Notes: generated by a model not told the origin, from the sequence alone. 31,580 bases of DNA from CAZVWH01 sp964631175 (GCA_964631175.1 CAZVWH010000030.1:1-31580), one strand, 5' to 3'. Positions 16,301 to 24,878 are shown, counted from the first letter of the stretch. A program made the numbers and translations.

Positions 16301-18331
16301 GTGACCAATACCAACGACATTCGTAACATAGTTCTGTTAGGCCACGGTAGTAGTGGCAAAACCTCTCTGGCTGAGGCTATACTACACAAGACCGGTGCAA
16401 CAAACCGCCTTGGAAGCGTTGATGACAAAACCAGCATCTGCGACTACTACGACGAAGAAAAAGAACATCAACATTCGATTCAATCTTCCATCATCCATAC
16501 CAAACACGACAATAAGCTGATAAACATAATCGACACGCCGGGTTATCCTGACTTCACAGGCTCGGCCATAAAAGCCATACCAGCCGCTGAAACAGCGGTC
16601 ATCGTAATCAGTGCCGCAGCCGGCATAGAAACCAATACACTAAAGCTCTTTCAGTTAGCTACCGAGGCAAACCTCGCTAAGATTATAGCCATAAATAAAA
16701 TGGATGCAGAGAATGTTGACTTATCTGAGCTGACAAAAAATATTCAGGAAACATTTGGCTCGCAATGCCGCTGTGCCAATCTACCCGGTGCAGATAAAGC
16801 ATCCGTTATCGACTGCATCGAGAACGAAGATGGTGAATCGCCGGTAATGGATGTTGCGACAGCTCACACAGAGCTGATAGAAAACGTAATTGAAGCTGAC
16901 GACGCGCTTATGGAAAGCTACCTGGGCGGTGAAGAAATTTCACCGGAGCAAATTGCATCGATATTTGTAAAGGCGCTAAAAACCGGAACGCTCATCCCGA
17001 TAGTCTTTACCGATGCCCGCAGAGAAATCGGCATAACAGAGCTGCTGGATATAATAGTAAAATATACGCCGTCACCCGACCAGGCAATGGCGAGGCAGCT
17101 TAAAGATGGTGACAAATCTACAGAAATCAAGGCCGACCCTGCTGGGCCGCTCGCCGGATTGGTATTTCGGATCGCCTTCGACCCTCGCTCGAACATGAAG
17201 TACTCTACCATCCGCATTTTTAGCGGTAAGCTTACATCGGATACCAATTTACTCCGCAACGATGAGAAAAAAGCCATTCGTCCAGGGCATATCTTAAAAT
17301 TGCAGGGTGGTGATACCACAGAAATAGATTCTGGGCCTGCCGGCGACATCGTGACACTGGCTAAAGTCGAGGAGCTGAAAAGCGACGACCTAATCCACGA
17401 TGGCAAAGTAGCCGGTAAATTTGAAGTTCCTAATGTACCGGAGCCGATGTTTTCTCTGGCACTGGAGCCGGCCTCCAGAGGAGACGAGCAAAAAATCAGT
17501 GCCGCACTGGAGAAACTGTGTGAGGAAGATCCATGCTTTAAGATCAGTAGAGATATGCAGACCAAGGAATTGGTTGCCAGCGGCTTAGGTGATTTGCATC
17601 TTCGGATAATGCTGGAAAAAATGCAAAACCGCTCTAAGCTGTCAGTGACAACAAAAGAACCGAAAATTCCTTACCGTGAGACAATAATCGCCAAAGCCGC
17701 AGGCCATTACCGGCATAAAAAGCAAACCGGTGGAGCAGGACAGTTCGGCGAAGTTTACCTGCGAGTCGAGCCGGCCGAACGCAATTCCGAACCACCTTTG
17801 CAGTTCAGTTGGGACATCTTCGGCGGTTCAATTCCTGGTCAGTACGAACCAGCCGTGCTCAAGGGCATCAACGAGGTAATGCAAGGTGGCGTTGTGGCGG
17901 GCTTTCCTATGCAGGATGTCCAGGTCTCCATCTATGATGGCAAGCACCACCCGGTCGATTCCAAAGAAGTGGCATTTCGAGCAGCAGGCAAAGGCGCATT
18001 TGTCGATGCCCTGCAAAAAGCAAAAGCGGTCTTGTTAGAGCCAATAGTAAATATGGAAGTGATGGTCCCTTCGGAGAATGTGGGTGACATAACCGGTGAT
18101 TTGTCTTCGAAGCGGGGGAGAGTGATTGGCCAAGAAATACTACCCGGCAACTTTATTGTTATAAAGGCACAAGTACCTTTGTCTGAGGTAACACAATACA
18201 ATAGCCAGTTGAAGAGCGTCACTGGCGGACGCGGCAGCTATTCAATGTCATTTAGCCGTTATGAGATAGTGCCGCCCAACATTCAGCAGCAGGTCGTCGC
18301 CGCTTACGCAAAGAAAAAAGAAGCCGATTAA
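16301..18331 (+). CDS. fusA2: Elongation factor G paralogue (EF-G type 2)
   Basis: A 676-residue translational GTPase. G1 is GHGSSGKTSL (14-23), G3 DTPGYPD, G4 NKMD. Domains II to V follow, with the domain IV block GGAGQFGEVYLRVEP and the domain V stretch VMVPSENVGDITGDLSSKRGRV. The switch I segment reads DYYDEEKEHQHSI instead of the RGITI of canonical EF-G, so this is the second, divergent EF-G type. Such paralogues may act in ribosome recycling, or in translocation with weak GTPase activity. The GTG start has GAGGTG upstream. It ends in a strong terminator and appears monocistronic. Confidence 0.85.
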   Translation: MTNTNDIRNIVLLGHGSSGKTSLAEAILHKTGATNRLGSVDDKTSICDYYDEEKEHQHSIQSSIIHTKHDNKLINIIDTPGYPDFTGSAIKAIPAAETAVIVISAAAGIETNTLKLFQLATEANLAKIIAINKMDAENVDLSELTKNIQETFGSQCRCANLPGADKASVIDCIENEDGESPVMDVATAHTELIENVIEADDALMESYLGGEEISPEQIASIFVKALKTGTLIPIVFTDARREIGITELLDIIVKYTPSPDQAMARQLKDGDKSTEIKADPAGPLAGLVFRIAFDPRSNMKYSTIRIFSGKLTSDTNLLRNDEKKAIRPGHILKLQGGDTTEIDSGPAGDIVTLAKVEELKSDDLIHDGKVAGKFEVPNVPEPMFSLALEPASRGDEQKISAALEKLCEEDPCFKISRDMQTKELVASGLGDLHLRIMLEKMQNRSKLSVTTKEPKIPYRETIIAKAAGHYRHKKQTGGAGQFGEVYLRVEPAERNSEPPLQFSWDIFGGSIPGQYEPAVLKGINEVMQGGVVAGFPMQDVQVSIYDGKHHPVDSKEVAFRAAGKGAFVDALQKAKAVLLEPIVNMEVMVPSENVGDITGDLSSKRGRVIGQEILPGNFIVIKAQVPLSEVTQYNSQLKSVTGGRGSYSMSFSRYEIVPPNIQQQVVAAYAKKKEAD

Positions 18332-18368
18332 ATTATCTCTCCATCGCTGTTAGAGAATACATATTTAG

Positions 18369-18396
18369 CCCCCAAGTTTACTTGGGGGGTTTTTAT
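18369..18396 (+). terminator. Terminator of the EF-G gene
   Basis: Stem CCCCCAAG / CTTGGGGG, loop TTTA, then GTTTTTA. It shares the ATATTTAG 5' flank and the TTTA loop with the hairpin at 1566. Confidence 0.85.
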
Positions 18397-18408
18397 CGAA
18401 ACATTTAG

Positions 18409-18481
18409 CCCCCGTGCTTTCTTGCCCGCCGCCCCGCCTTGCGTCGGGAGATGCGGGGGCTGGCGAAAGCAAAAACGGGGG
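18409..18481. repeat. Palindromic element, family 1
   Basis: About 73 bp running from CCCCCGTGCTTTCTTGCCC to AAAACGGGGG. It is nearly identical, in inverted orientation, to 26647-26719 and related to the copy inside fliA. Confidence 0.85.
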
Positions 18482-19007
18482 TTTGTCTATATTAGATCAT
18501 TCTTCACGCCTTAATTACACGCCGATTTTCAATCAAATGAGTCGTGTTTTAGACAATCCGTATTATCTGCGATTAGATCCTTCGACTGCGCTCAGGATGG
18601 TGTCTTTGTTTTTTTTCAACCAAATGTGCAGGTAGTTCAAAACAAAAATCCCAAAATTAAAAATTTTTTTTATTCCTTTACTACCCGGCGCTTACGCTTT
18701 TGGCTCTGTCCATTTCCTCACAAATTTTCGCATCAAATGCGCAGGTTCACCCAATTATAGGAGGACTTATTAGACCTCCTATAATTGGGAAACACGAAAT
18801 CCTAAACTCTAAATACGAAACAAACTCAAAAGTTCAAATCACAAATGTTCAAAACAACAATTTTGTAATTTCGGATTTTGGTTATTTGAACTTGTTTAGG
18901 ATTTAGTGCTAAGAAATTAGGATTTCACGTGATGCTTCATCTCGGAAGGGGGAACCTGCATCGAAGTTCGTTTTCAAATCCCAACCTGGCTTGAAAAGGC
19001 AATTGTA
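18482..19007. other. Repeat-rich intergenic region
   Basis: No gene is supported. It holds a family 2 fragment (CCTTCGACTGCGCTCAGGA at 18579), a 15-bp perfect palindrome at 18750-18789, and an AT-rich stretch where AATCCTAAACTCTAAATAC near 18799 is echoed in inverted form by TTTAGGATTTAGTG near 18895. Confidence 0.55.
18750..18789. other. Perfect 15-bp palindrome
   Basis: CCCAATTATAGGAGG and its exact reverse complement flank ACTTATTAGA. There is no T-tract, so a terminator is unlikely. Confidence 0.8.
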
Positions 19008-19610
19008 TTGCCTGTTATCTGGTACAGGTGCCTGCACTATGGCTATTCTTTCCGGCGAATCCGTCTGACGCAGGGCAAGTATGCTATTGTCGATCCAGAT
19101 GACTACGAAAGGCTCAATAAATATAAATGGTACGCAGCGAAACACAGCAATTCATTTTACGCCATAAGGGGCCAGTGGTCCGGCACATTGAAAAAAAGGC
19201 TGACAATAATGATGCACAGGGTAGTTATAGATGTCCCTTCCTGCCCTGCCTGTCCCTCCACAGGATGCCTCATGGCAGAGCAAGGCCGAGGCGAGCGAGG
19301 TCGAAGGGAAGGGATGCTTATTGACCATATAAATCATAACGGCTTAGACAACAGAAAGTCAAACCTGCGTATCGCAACGCAAGCTGATAACTCTCGCAAC
19401 GCCCATCATCCGAAAGTAAACAATTCTTCAAAATATAGAGGCGTCTGGTACAACAAGAGAAAGAACAGATGGCGTGCCGTGATTGGGATAAATAATAAGA
19501 GAAAGCATATTGGCTATTTTCATAATGAACTTGAAGCTGCGAAGGCTTACGATGAGGCCGCGAAGAAATACCACGGCGATTTCGCCGTTCTTAATTTTCC
19601 ACCCAAATAG
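19008..19610 (+). CDS. HNH endonuclease with AP2 DNA-binding domain (homing-type)
   Basis: A 200-residue protein of the HNH/AP2 type found in free-standing homing endonucleases. The N-terminal part has IRLTQGKYAIVDPDDYERLNKYKWYA, the HNH core has HRVV...DHINHNGLDNRKSNLRIAT, and the C-terminal AP2 domain has YRGVWYNKRKNRWRAVI and AAKAYDEAAKKYHGDFAVLNF. Residues ~76-102, between HRVVIDVP and the DHINH box, come from a palindromic insert absent from usual members; it may disturb the active site. The start is uncertain: TTG 19008 is the first in-frame option, and the normal protein would begin near residue 15. The gene stands 140 bases from the CRISPR array. Confidence 0.75.
   Translation: MPVIWYRCLHYGYSFRRIRLTQGKYAIVDPDDYERLNKYKWYAAKHSNSFYAIRGQWSGTLKKRLTIMMHRVVIDVPSCPACPSTGCLMAEQGRGERGRREGMLIDHINHNGLDNRKSNLRIATQADNSRNAHHPKVNNSSKYRGVWYNKRKNRWRAVIGINNKRKHIGYFHNELEAAKAYDEAAKKYHGDFAVLNFPPK
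19234..19312. repeat. Palindromic element inside the HNH/AP2 gene
   Basis: CCCTTCC at one end pairs with GGAAGGG at the other, and GAGGTCGAAGG matches the family 2 core. The insert is a multiple of three and keeps the frame open. Confidence 0.65.
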
Positions 19611-19646
19611 CTTTTGACTTGTGCCCTTATAACTTATGCACTTGTC

Positions 19647-19682
19647 CACCATGGCGATTTTGCAGTTTTGAATTTCAAATAA
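19647..19682 (+). pseudogene. Remnant of a second HNH/AP2 gene 3' end
   Basis: In one frame the stretch reads HHGDFAVLNFK and a stop, a near copy of the C-terminus of the gene just upstream (YHGDFAVLNFPPK). Nucleotide differences are mainly synonymous, so it is a diverged copy of a paralogue tail. Confidence 0.6.
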
Positions 19683-19750
19683 TTCCACACACGACGAAGA
19701 AAATTCGTCGTTCATCTCTCAAGTCCTCACCCTATCATCGCATAAATTGC

Positions 19751-20186
19751 GCTGTAATCACCCCATAAATCGGAGGCTTCTTCAGCTAGGAGAAAAACAA
19801 CGTTACGTGGATATCGGCTGTAATCACCTCTCAAATCGGAGGCTTCTTCAGCAGACTAAAATGAGACTTACTTTAACAAATGGCTGTAATCACCTCTCAA
19901 ATCGGAGGCTTCTTCAGCTACTATGAATACAAAGGAATGTTTAATCGAGCTGTAATCACCTCTCAAATCGGAGGCTTCTTCAGCTCTCTTAGGGAAAAGC
20001 CCGCATCGATTTTGGCTGTAATCACCTCTCAAATCGGAGGCTTCTTCAGCNNNNNNNNNNNNNNNNNNNNNNNNNNNNNNNNNNNNNNNNNNNNNNNNNN
20101 NNNNNNNNNNNNNNNNNNNNNNNNNNNNNNNNNNNNNNNNNNNNNNNNNNGCTGTAATCACCTCTCAAATCGGAGGCTTCTTCAGC
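19751..20186 (-). CRISPR. CRISPR array of the Cas13bt system
   Basis: Six 36-nt repeats are seen at 19751, 19817, 19883, 19949, 20015 and 20151, with four complete 30-nt spacers (19787, 19853, 19919, 19985). Positions 20051-20150 are N, so an unknown number of units is missing. In the sense of the upstream cas gene (minus strand) the repeat runs GCTGAAGAAGCCTCCGATTT ... GGTGATTACAGC, which closely resembles known Cas13X/Cas13bt repeats, with GCTG/CAGC ends. The repeat at 19751 is degenerate (CCCCATA for CCTCTCA), marking the leader-distal end. Spacer length of 30 matches subtype VI-B. Confidence 0.97.
20051..20150. other. Assembly gap (100 N) in the CRISPR array
   Basis: A run of exactly 100 N, the usual placeholder for a gap of unknown length, bounded on both sides by complete repeats. 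Confidence 0.98.
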
Positions 20187-20195
20187 ACATCTTTT

Positions 20196-20224
20196 ATAAT
20201 ATCTTGTTTTGCTTGAACTTACAA
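20196..20224 (-). promoter_or_regulatory. Candidate leader promoter of the Cas13bt array
   Basis: On the minus strand TTGTAA (20219-20224) and TATTAT (20196-20201) are 17 bases apart; transcription would begin a few bases before the first repeat at 20186. Hexamers match consensus at 4/6 and 5/6. Confidence 0.5.
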
Positions 20225-20286
20225 TAAAAAAGTAGGGTAAAAATCGAAACTTTTCAGTCGAATCGTTAAACATTATAATGTTTTTT

Positions 20287-22704
20287 TCATACTATTAAAG
20301 ACCACTTTTTCTCTATCCCTTCTCCTCTCATAACCTCATAGAACTTCTTGAGATGTTCTTTCTCAAAGATAAGCTTATAATGCAAAAGAGAATTTCGCAC
20401 CTTCTTTAGATCATCCTGCTCATCTTTATTATAACCGCTTTTATTCATTATCTCATTAAATGAGAGATAATTTTTTGCAGATTGAATCCGATTTCGTTCA
20501 ATAAGCTTTTTTTCAAGCTCGAGTATTGCTTCGATTCCCTCTTTTTGCAGGTTTGTGTATTTATTTATCCCTTCTGAATAGAGCTTGTGATATTCAATCT
20601 CTTTTTCAACTGGGAAAAAGTAGGAACAAAGCCGGGCCAGAAATTCAGGATCATCCGTTACATACAACTTCGTAAAATCTCTGACCGAAAACCGTATAGA
20701 AAAACTCTGCTTTGATTGATCGGGATTTTTTAAGGTGAAAATAATCAATTCTATACTATCTTCTTTCTTCCATTCGATTTGCTGAGCTTCCTGTGCAAGT
20801 TTTGCATTCAGACTGAGATAATATTGTCTTGCCATCATAAGGCAAAGCCTATCCATCGCCAGAGTTTCACACAGGGTTTTATTTTCTTTATCATACTTAT
20901 CAAGTGACACGATTTTATAATACTCTTTCCCAAGAGGAACATCACAACCTCCTCCTTTTTCCTTCAATGCGTCTTCAACAAGTAAGACAAAACTCTTTTT
21001 GTCATCTTTGAAGAATTGGTATCTCAGAAACCCTTTGTAAATAACTGGCTGTTTCAAAATCCTATCGACCTTTTCTTTGAAAGTGACCTCTTTTTCTTCT
21101 TTGGGTATCAATCCAAGATATTTCCTGAGATTTTCTGTATCGAGACTTTCGATTTCCTTCAGCACCAGATCACAGACCTTTTCATGCAGTGCATTAATGG
21201 TTTTTTGCCCAGAAAGATTCTGGACAATATTTTTATCTATCCGCCTTGTTCTTTTTAGTTCTTCAAGCTCACGATAAAAACCAGTGAGGTCTTTGCTGAC
21301 CAGGAGCTCTAAAATACGGTTATATACATTCCTGTTAAGCTCTCTATCACATCGCTCGTTGATATACCTGAGGATGTCCCGTCCTTTTTTATGAAGTTCA
21401 AGCTCTTTCGATTTTTCCTTTTTATCTAACCACTTGGTCTTAACATAATCTAATCGAGCTTTTATCTTTTCTTCATCGTTAATCTGTAGTAAACCGAGGT
21501 GAGAACGTATAAATCGTGGAAAGAACCTGACGTATTCTTTAATCTCTTCCTTATTTTTCCCCTCTATGTAAGGCAACTGGTCTCGCAAATCCTGGATATA
21601 GTTGTCAATTTTTTCAACTGCTTCTTTTGCTTTTCCCACTAAACTCATAAGAACGAGATATTTAAGTTCATATACTCCCATCCTAACTATGTTGGAATGT
21701 CCATCTTTCTTCTGAATCTTCAAAATAACGTTATTGCGATTAATATAAAATCGGTCTTCTTTGCTCTGATCGAAGTGAATTTCAACTTTCTTTTTGTTCT
21801 CGTGAGGTTTGTATTCCTTATCATTTATGCTTTCAACATTTTCTTGTTCCCTTACAATTTTACTTCTGGCAAAACAGGCTTTGCAGCCTTCCAAATCTTT
21901 CAGCCCATAATCCTCAAGATAATTTAGTGCAAATGTTATAAATTTGTCCGTCTTTCTTTCACTTAATTGGCCTTCTTTTCGTATTTGAGGTTGCTTGATA
22001 CGCTGAAATGACTCAGTGGGAACTCGTGACAGATAGCCGAGAATATCTCTGAACATTACCGCATCATGATCCTGCGCCCGAATTGAATAACTACCCTTAA
22101 GACAATAGGTGGTAAAAATATCGTGTGTAAGACCGTATTCGCCTCGATTATCTTTAAATCCTCCGATATTTCCCATCAAGCGATGTAGAATCCCTCGTTC
22201 AACAAAAAAGGATGCCAGTAACAAAATCCCCGCCGGTGTAATCCAACCGCTGCTTTCAAACAATTCGGGCAATGGTATATCGCTTTGCTCAATCTGCTTT
22301 CCTTTGATATAAATTTTAGATTTTTCATACGCCGCTTCCATAATGCAGCGTATGGGATCATCGTTCTTAAAATACAGGCATTCGTTCTTGTGATAATGAT
22401 GCGAAAAATAGTTTCTTATATCTTTGAGTTTTCGGTTAGCTGTTGTATTAGGTTTCAGGTTAGGATTTGGCTGTATTTCTGTATCTGCTTGCTCAACAAG
22501 CTCTCGTGTTTCTTCGTCAAACCAATCTTTTCGACTTGTTTTTTCAAATTCCAAAAGTGATTTGGAAAACAAGTGTGGATTGTCCTCGTAATTATCACAT
22601 GCCCTATTCAGAACTATTGCAAAACACCATTTTTTGGGTCCCTCATAATGGTTGATTAAATACATTGCTTTTTTGCTTTTTTCTTTAATATTTTCAACCT
22701 TCAT
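20287..22704 (-). CDS. cas13bt: Compact type VI-B CRISPR RNA-guided ribonuclease, Cas13bt (Cas13X/Y) type
   Basis: An 805-residue single effector. Two HEPN motifs lie near the ends: RNYFSH (Arg97-His102) and RNSLLH (Arg770-His775). Their order and end positions are those of Cas13b. Length and several blocks, such as GPKKWCFAIVLNRA, LRNYFSHxxH-like region, ITPAGILLLASFFVERGIL, NELKYLVL-like YELKYLVLMSL, and RDRLCLMM-like MDRLCLMMARQYY, resemble the small Cas13X/Cas13bt group (about 775-805 aa) recalled from the literature. It should process its own crRNA and cut target RNA, with collateral cleavage after activation. GGGAGAGG lies before ATG 22704. The array follows 100 bp downstream on the same strand. 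No csx27, csx28, cas1 or cas2 adjoins it. Confidence 0.95.
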   Translation of the reverse strand: MKVENIKEKSKKAMYLINHYEGPKKWCFAIVLNRACDNYEDNPHLFSKSLLEFEKTSRKDWFDEETRELVEQADTEIQPNPNLKPNTTANRKLKDIRNYFSHHYHKNECLYFKNDDPIRCIMEAAYEKSKIYIKGKQIEQSDIPLPELFESSGWITPAGILLLASFFVERGILHRLMGNIGGFKDNRGEYGLTHDIFTTYCLKGSYSIRAQDHDAVMFRDILGYLSRVPTESFQRIKQPQIRKEGQLSERKTDKFITFALNYLEDYGLKDLEGCKACFARSKIVREQENVESINDKEYKPHENKKKVEIHFDQSKEDRFYINRNNVILKIQKKDGHSNIVRMGVYELKYLVLMSLVGKAKEAVEKIDNYIQDLRDQLPYIEGKNKEEIKEYVRFFPRFIRSHLGLLQINDEEKIKARLDYVKTKWLDKKEKSKELELHKKGRDILRYINERCDRELNRNVYNRILELLVSKDLTGFYRELEELKRTRRIDKNIVQNLSGQKTINALHEKVCDLVLKEIESLDTENLRKYLGLIPKEEKEVTFKEKVDRILKQPVIYKGFLRYQFFKDDKKSFVLLVEDALKEKGGGCDVPLGKEYYKIVSLDKYDKENKTLCETLAMDRLCLMMARQYYLSLNAKLAQEAQQIEWKKEDSIELIIFTLKNPDQSKQSFSIRFSVRDFTKLYVTDDPEFLARLCSYFFPVEKEIEYHKLYSEGINKYTNLQKEGIEAILELEKKLIERNRIQSAKNYLSFNEIMNKSGYNKDEQDDLKKVRNSLLHYKLIFEKEHLKKFYEVMRGEGIEKKWSLIV

Positions 22705-22970
22705 ATTTGAACCTCTCCCAATTTTTGTTTTGACTTTTTCTCAGCTAACCAAGATTTTTCTTTAATATAAATAGTGAGGAAAACACAACCCTTTTTTTAC
22801 TCTGAATATTTGTTTAACATTTTTCCGCTTTTGGCTGCATTTATCTTTCGGGATAGAGATTATATAAAAGCAACTAATTCGTCAATAGCAAAAAGGGCAA
22901 TTTCGTTTACAGAAATATAGTGGTAACTGGTTAATTTGTAATTGGTTAAATGGTTATTGGTGAATTGATA

Positions 22971-23109
22971 CTCGATACTTGATGTCCTTCGACCTCCCAT
23001 AAGGGATGGCTTAGCCCACGGCTCAGGACAGGCTCGATGCTCGTAATCAGTTGATTGGTGATTAGAAGGTTGTCGGCTCTTTTTTCACTAGATGGTATTG
23101 CCACCTAGC
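22971..23109. repeat. 140-bp composite repeat, copy A
   Basis: Runs from CTCGATACTTGATGTCC through a family 2 core (CCTTCGACCTCCC...GGCTCAGGAC) to a hairpin CTAGATGG / CCACCTAG. About 90% alike to 23408-23547. Confidence 0.9.
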
Positions 23110-23407
23110 GCATTACTTCTGCCAAATTATTTATTGTTATCGCTGAAAATTATACCATTTCTAAAAATTAATGGCGCTTTATGATGACTTGCAACAAGTT
23201 ACTTGTGAGTCTTGGTCCGCCCAAGACGGATTTGTCCTGATGAGAAATTTATAAATAGCATATGCCATAACTCACATGATGAGCACAAAAACTTATTACG
23301 ATTAGTATTATGTTTAACTTACGGTTTTATATTTAGTCCTTGATACACAATGTTAAATTTGAGCTTCCTAATACCTAAGATAGTTAGGTATTATTTGTAC
23401 ATGAAGG

Positions 23408-23547
23408 CTCGATATTCGATGTCCTTCGACCTCCCGTAAGGGATGGCTTAGCCCACGGCTCAGGACGGGCTCGATGCTCGTTATCGGTTAACCTGTGATT
23501 AGAAGGTTGTTGGCTCTTTTTTTCACTAGATGGCATTACCACCTAGC
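23408..23547. repeat. 140-bp composite repeat, copy B
   Basis: Same orientation and content as the copy at 22971-23109; unique sequence of about 300 bases separates them. The terminal hairpin has a compensating-type difference in its loop only. Confidence 0.9.
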
Positions 23548-23580
23548 ACATAACAGCTATCAATAAAAGTATATGTCATA

Positions 23581-23690
23581 ACAACAGAAGACGGATAACG
23601 GAGGACAGAAGACAGACTGGGACGACGGACGAAGGATGAAAGATGAAGGACAAAAATGTAGAATACAGAATACAGGAGACAGAATACAGC
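23581..23690 (+). repeat. Degenerate GA-rich simple repeat
   Basis: Words such as GAAGACGGA, GGACAGAAGACAG and GAATACAGAATACAG recur. An inverted relative (TTCTGTATTCTGAATGCTGA) separates cas1 and cas2 near 31130-31160. Confidence 0.7.
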
Positions 23691-23783
23691 ATTTTCAACT
23701 GGCTCGATACGCGATACGCATCACGGGTCACGAGCAAAGATCCCCATTAGAGAGACAAGGAGAAAAAGCTCTAACGGGGTAAA

Positions 23784-24812
23784 TCACAAGCTAACCGCTT
23801 CGGTTAGCCTTTTGCGATTTTTGGAAAGCCAATCAGCTTTGCGGCGAATCATTTTCAAAAAATCTAAGCCGGTGAAATCACCAAAAAAGCCGGTCGCTAC
23901 AACAGGCAAGACAGCTTCAGCTATCATCGTCTCAACCATCAAATCAACTAGGGAATTGAGCTCACTTTTGTCTAACCTTGCAAGCTCGCGGTAGCCATTT
24001 AAGAACTGAACAAGTTTGGCTTGATCAAAATAGTCCGGCCAATCGGCTGGATTCGGTTTGCCGCTAACAATTGAGAACTGCAACATGCCGTTAGCTAAGT
24101 CAGTGACAGGCGGCGCGACCTTGACGGCATCAAAATCCAGAACAGCTGCAAACTTGCGGCTGGTAAAGAGCATATTGCCCGGATGCCAATCGCCATGCAC
24201 AACCTGCTGCCGCCACGATTTGTAGCCGAGCTTATTGACGCGAATGCTCGAATCATTATAAAGGCTCAGCAAGGCCTCAGCGGTGGTTTGTAATTGCTTA
24301 TCCGGCCTAACTTTTTTACCTGCACCGAGGGTCTTAAGATGCCTGCGAACGGTAGATGAATCGTGGAAGCTAACTCGCAGCGGCTCGCTCCGCAATGCAA
24401 AATCCGTTAAACAGTTGTGGAATCTTGCTAATTGCTGTCCAGCCTGTGTGGTGGTTTCGGGCGAGCCGTCGTAGCGGACGCCCTTGATGAATTTGAAGAA
24501 CTCGTAAATGTGATTGTCAAGATTAAGAATTGTATCTCGCTCGTCACGCGTGGCGATCAAAGAAACAACAGGGAAATTCTTATTGGCCAAATGAGCTTGG
24601 ACGGAATGAGCAAACACAACCCAGCCGAGATTGTCTTTACCCTTTGGCCGACGCTTCAATACAAATTTACCCTTTTCCGATGTCACTACCACTTTGGGGA
24701 CACGACGGCTACCTGCTGACAAAGGTTTTACCTGATGAATTACGCCGATGTCGTAATGACTGAGGGCCCGTGCAAGCTCCTCGGAAGAAAAATGTGCGCC
24801 GCCTCTGGGCAT
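23784..24812 (-). CDS. APH-family phosphotransferase (CotS/homoserine-kinase-like)
   Basis: A 342-residue protein kinase-like fold enzyme that would phosphorylate a small molecule. The catalytic loop VVHGDWHPGNMLF (Asp and Asn) and the metal-binding LDFDAVKVAPPVTDLANG are intact. The N-lobe carries FVLKRRPKG with the ATP-binding lysine. The family includes CotS spore-coat kinases, homoserine kinase type II and aminoglycoside phosphotransferases; the substrate cannot be told, and there is no sign that it is a resistance gene. It lies 66 bases downstream of the start side of a Ser/Thr kinase gene? No: the kinase gene is upstream on the same strand and ends 66 bases before this ATG, so one transcript is likely. 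Confidence 0.8.
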   Translation of the reverse strand: MPRGGAHFSSEELARALSHYDIGVIHQVKPLSAGSRRVPKVVVTSEKGKFVLKRRPKGKDNLGWVVFAHSVQAHLANKNFPVVSLIATRDERDTILNLDNHIYEFFKFIKGVRYDGSPETTTQAGQQLARFHNCLTDFALRSEPLRVSFHDSSTVRRHLKTLGAGKKVRPDKQLQTTAEALLSLYNDSSIRVNKLGYKSWRQQVVHGDWHPGNMLFTSRKFAAVLDFDAVKVAPPVTDLANGMLQFSIVSGKPNPADWPDYFDQAKLVQFLNGYRELARLDKSELNSLVDLMVETMIAEAVLPVVATGFFGDFTGLDFLKMIRRKADWLSKNRKRLTEAVSL

Positions 24813-24878
24813 AAGCTCATATCTCGCTGATGATTATTTTGGGCTCGCGGTGCATTTTATGGCACGCAATTATAACAG

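Larger units (their letters stand above)
22705..23783. other. 1.1-kb intergenic region upstream of cas13bt
   Basis: No gene supported on either strand. It holds two copies of a 140-bp element (22971, 23408), a TGGTAACTGGTTAA stretch at 22921 related to the first 60 bases of the window in inverted form, and a GA-rich degenerate tract at 23581-23690. The cas13bt promoter should be near 22720-22790, which is AT-rich; no clear consensus pair is seen. Confidence 0.6.

Noticed and set aside
16918..17565. 215-residue minus-strand ORF inside the EF-G gene
   Set aside because: Ser-rich antisense shadow of a conserved gene.
19868..20273. ORFs of 75-115 residues crossing the CRISPR array
   Set aside because: They are repeats read in frame and pass through the N run; their AEEASDLRGDYS and VITSQIGGFFS units are just the 36-nt repeat translated.
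23231..23260. CTGATGAG resembling a hammerhead ribozyme core
   Set aside because: There is no matching CGAAA strand or stem II at the needed distance.
22705..23783. A csx27/csx28-type accessory gene near cas13bt
   Set aside because: No ORF with a start site or membrane-helix pattern is present on either side of cas13bt; the upstream 1.1 kb is repeats.
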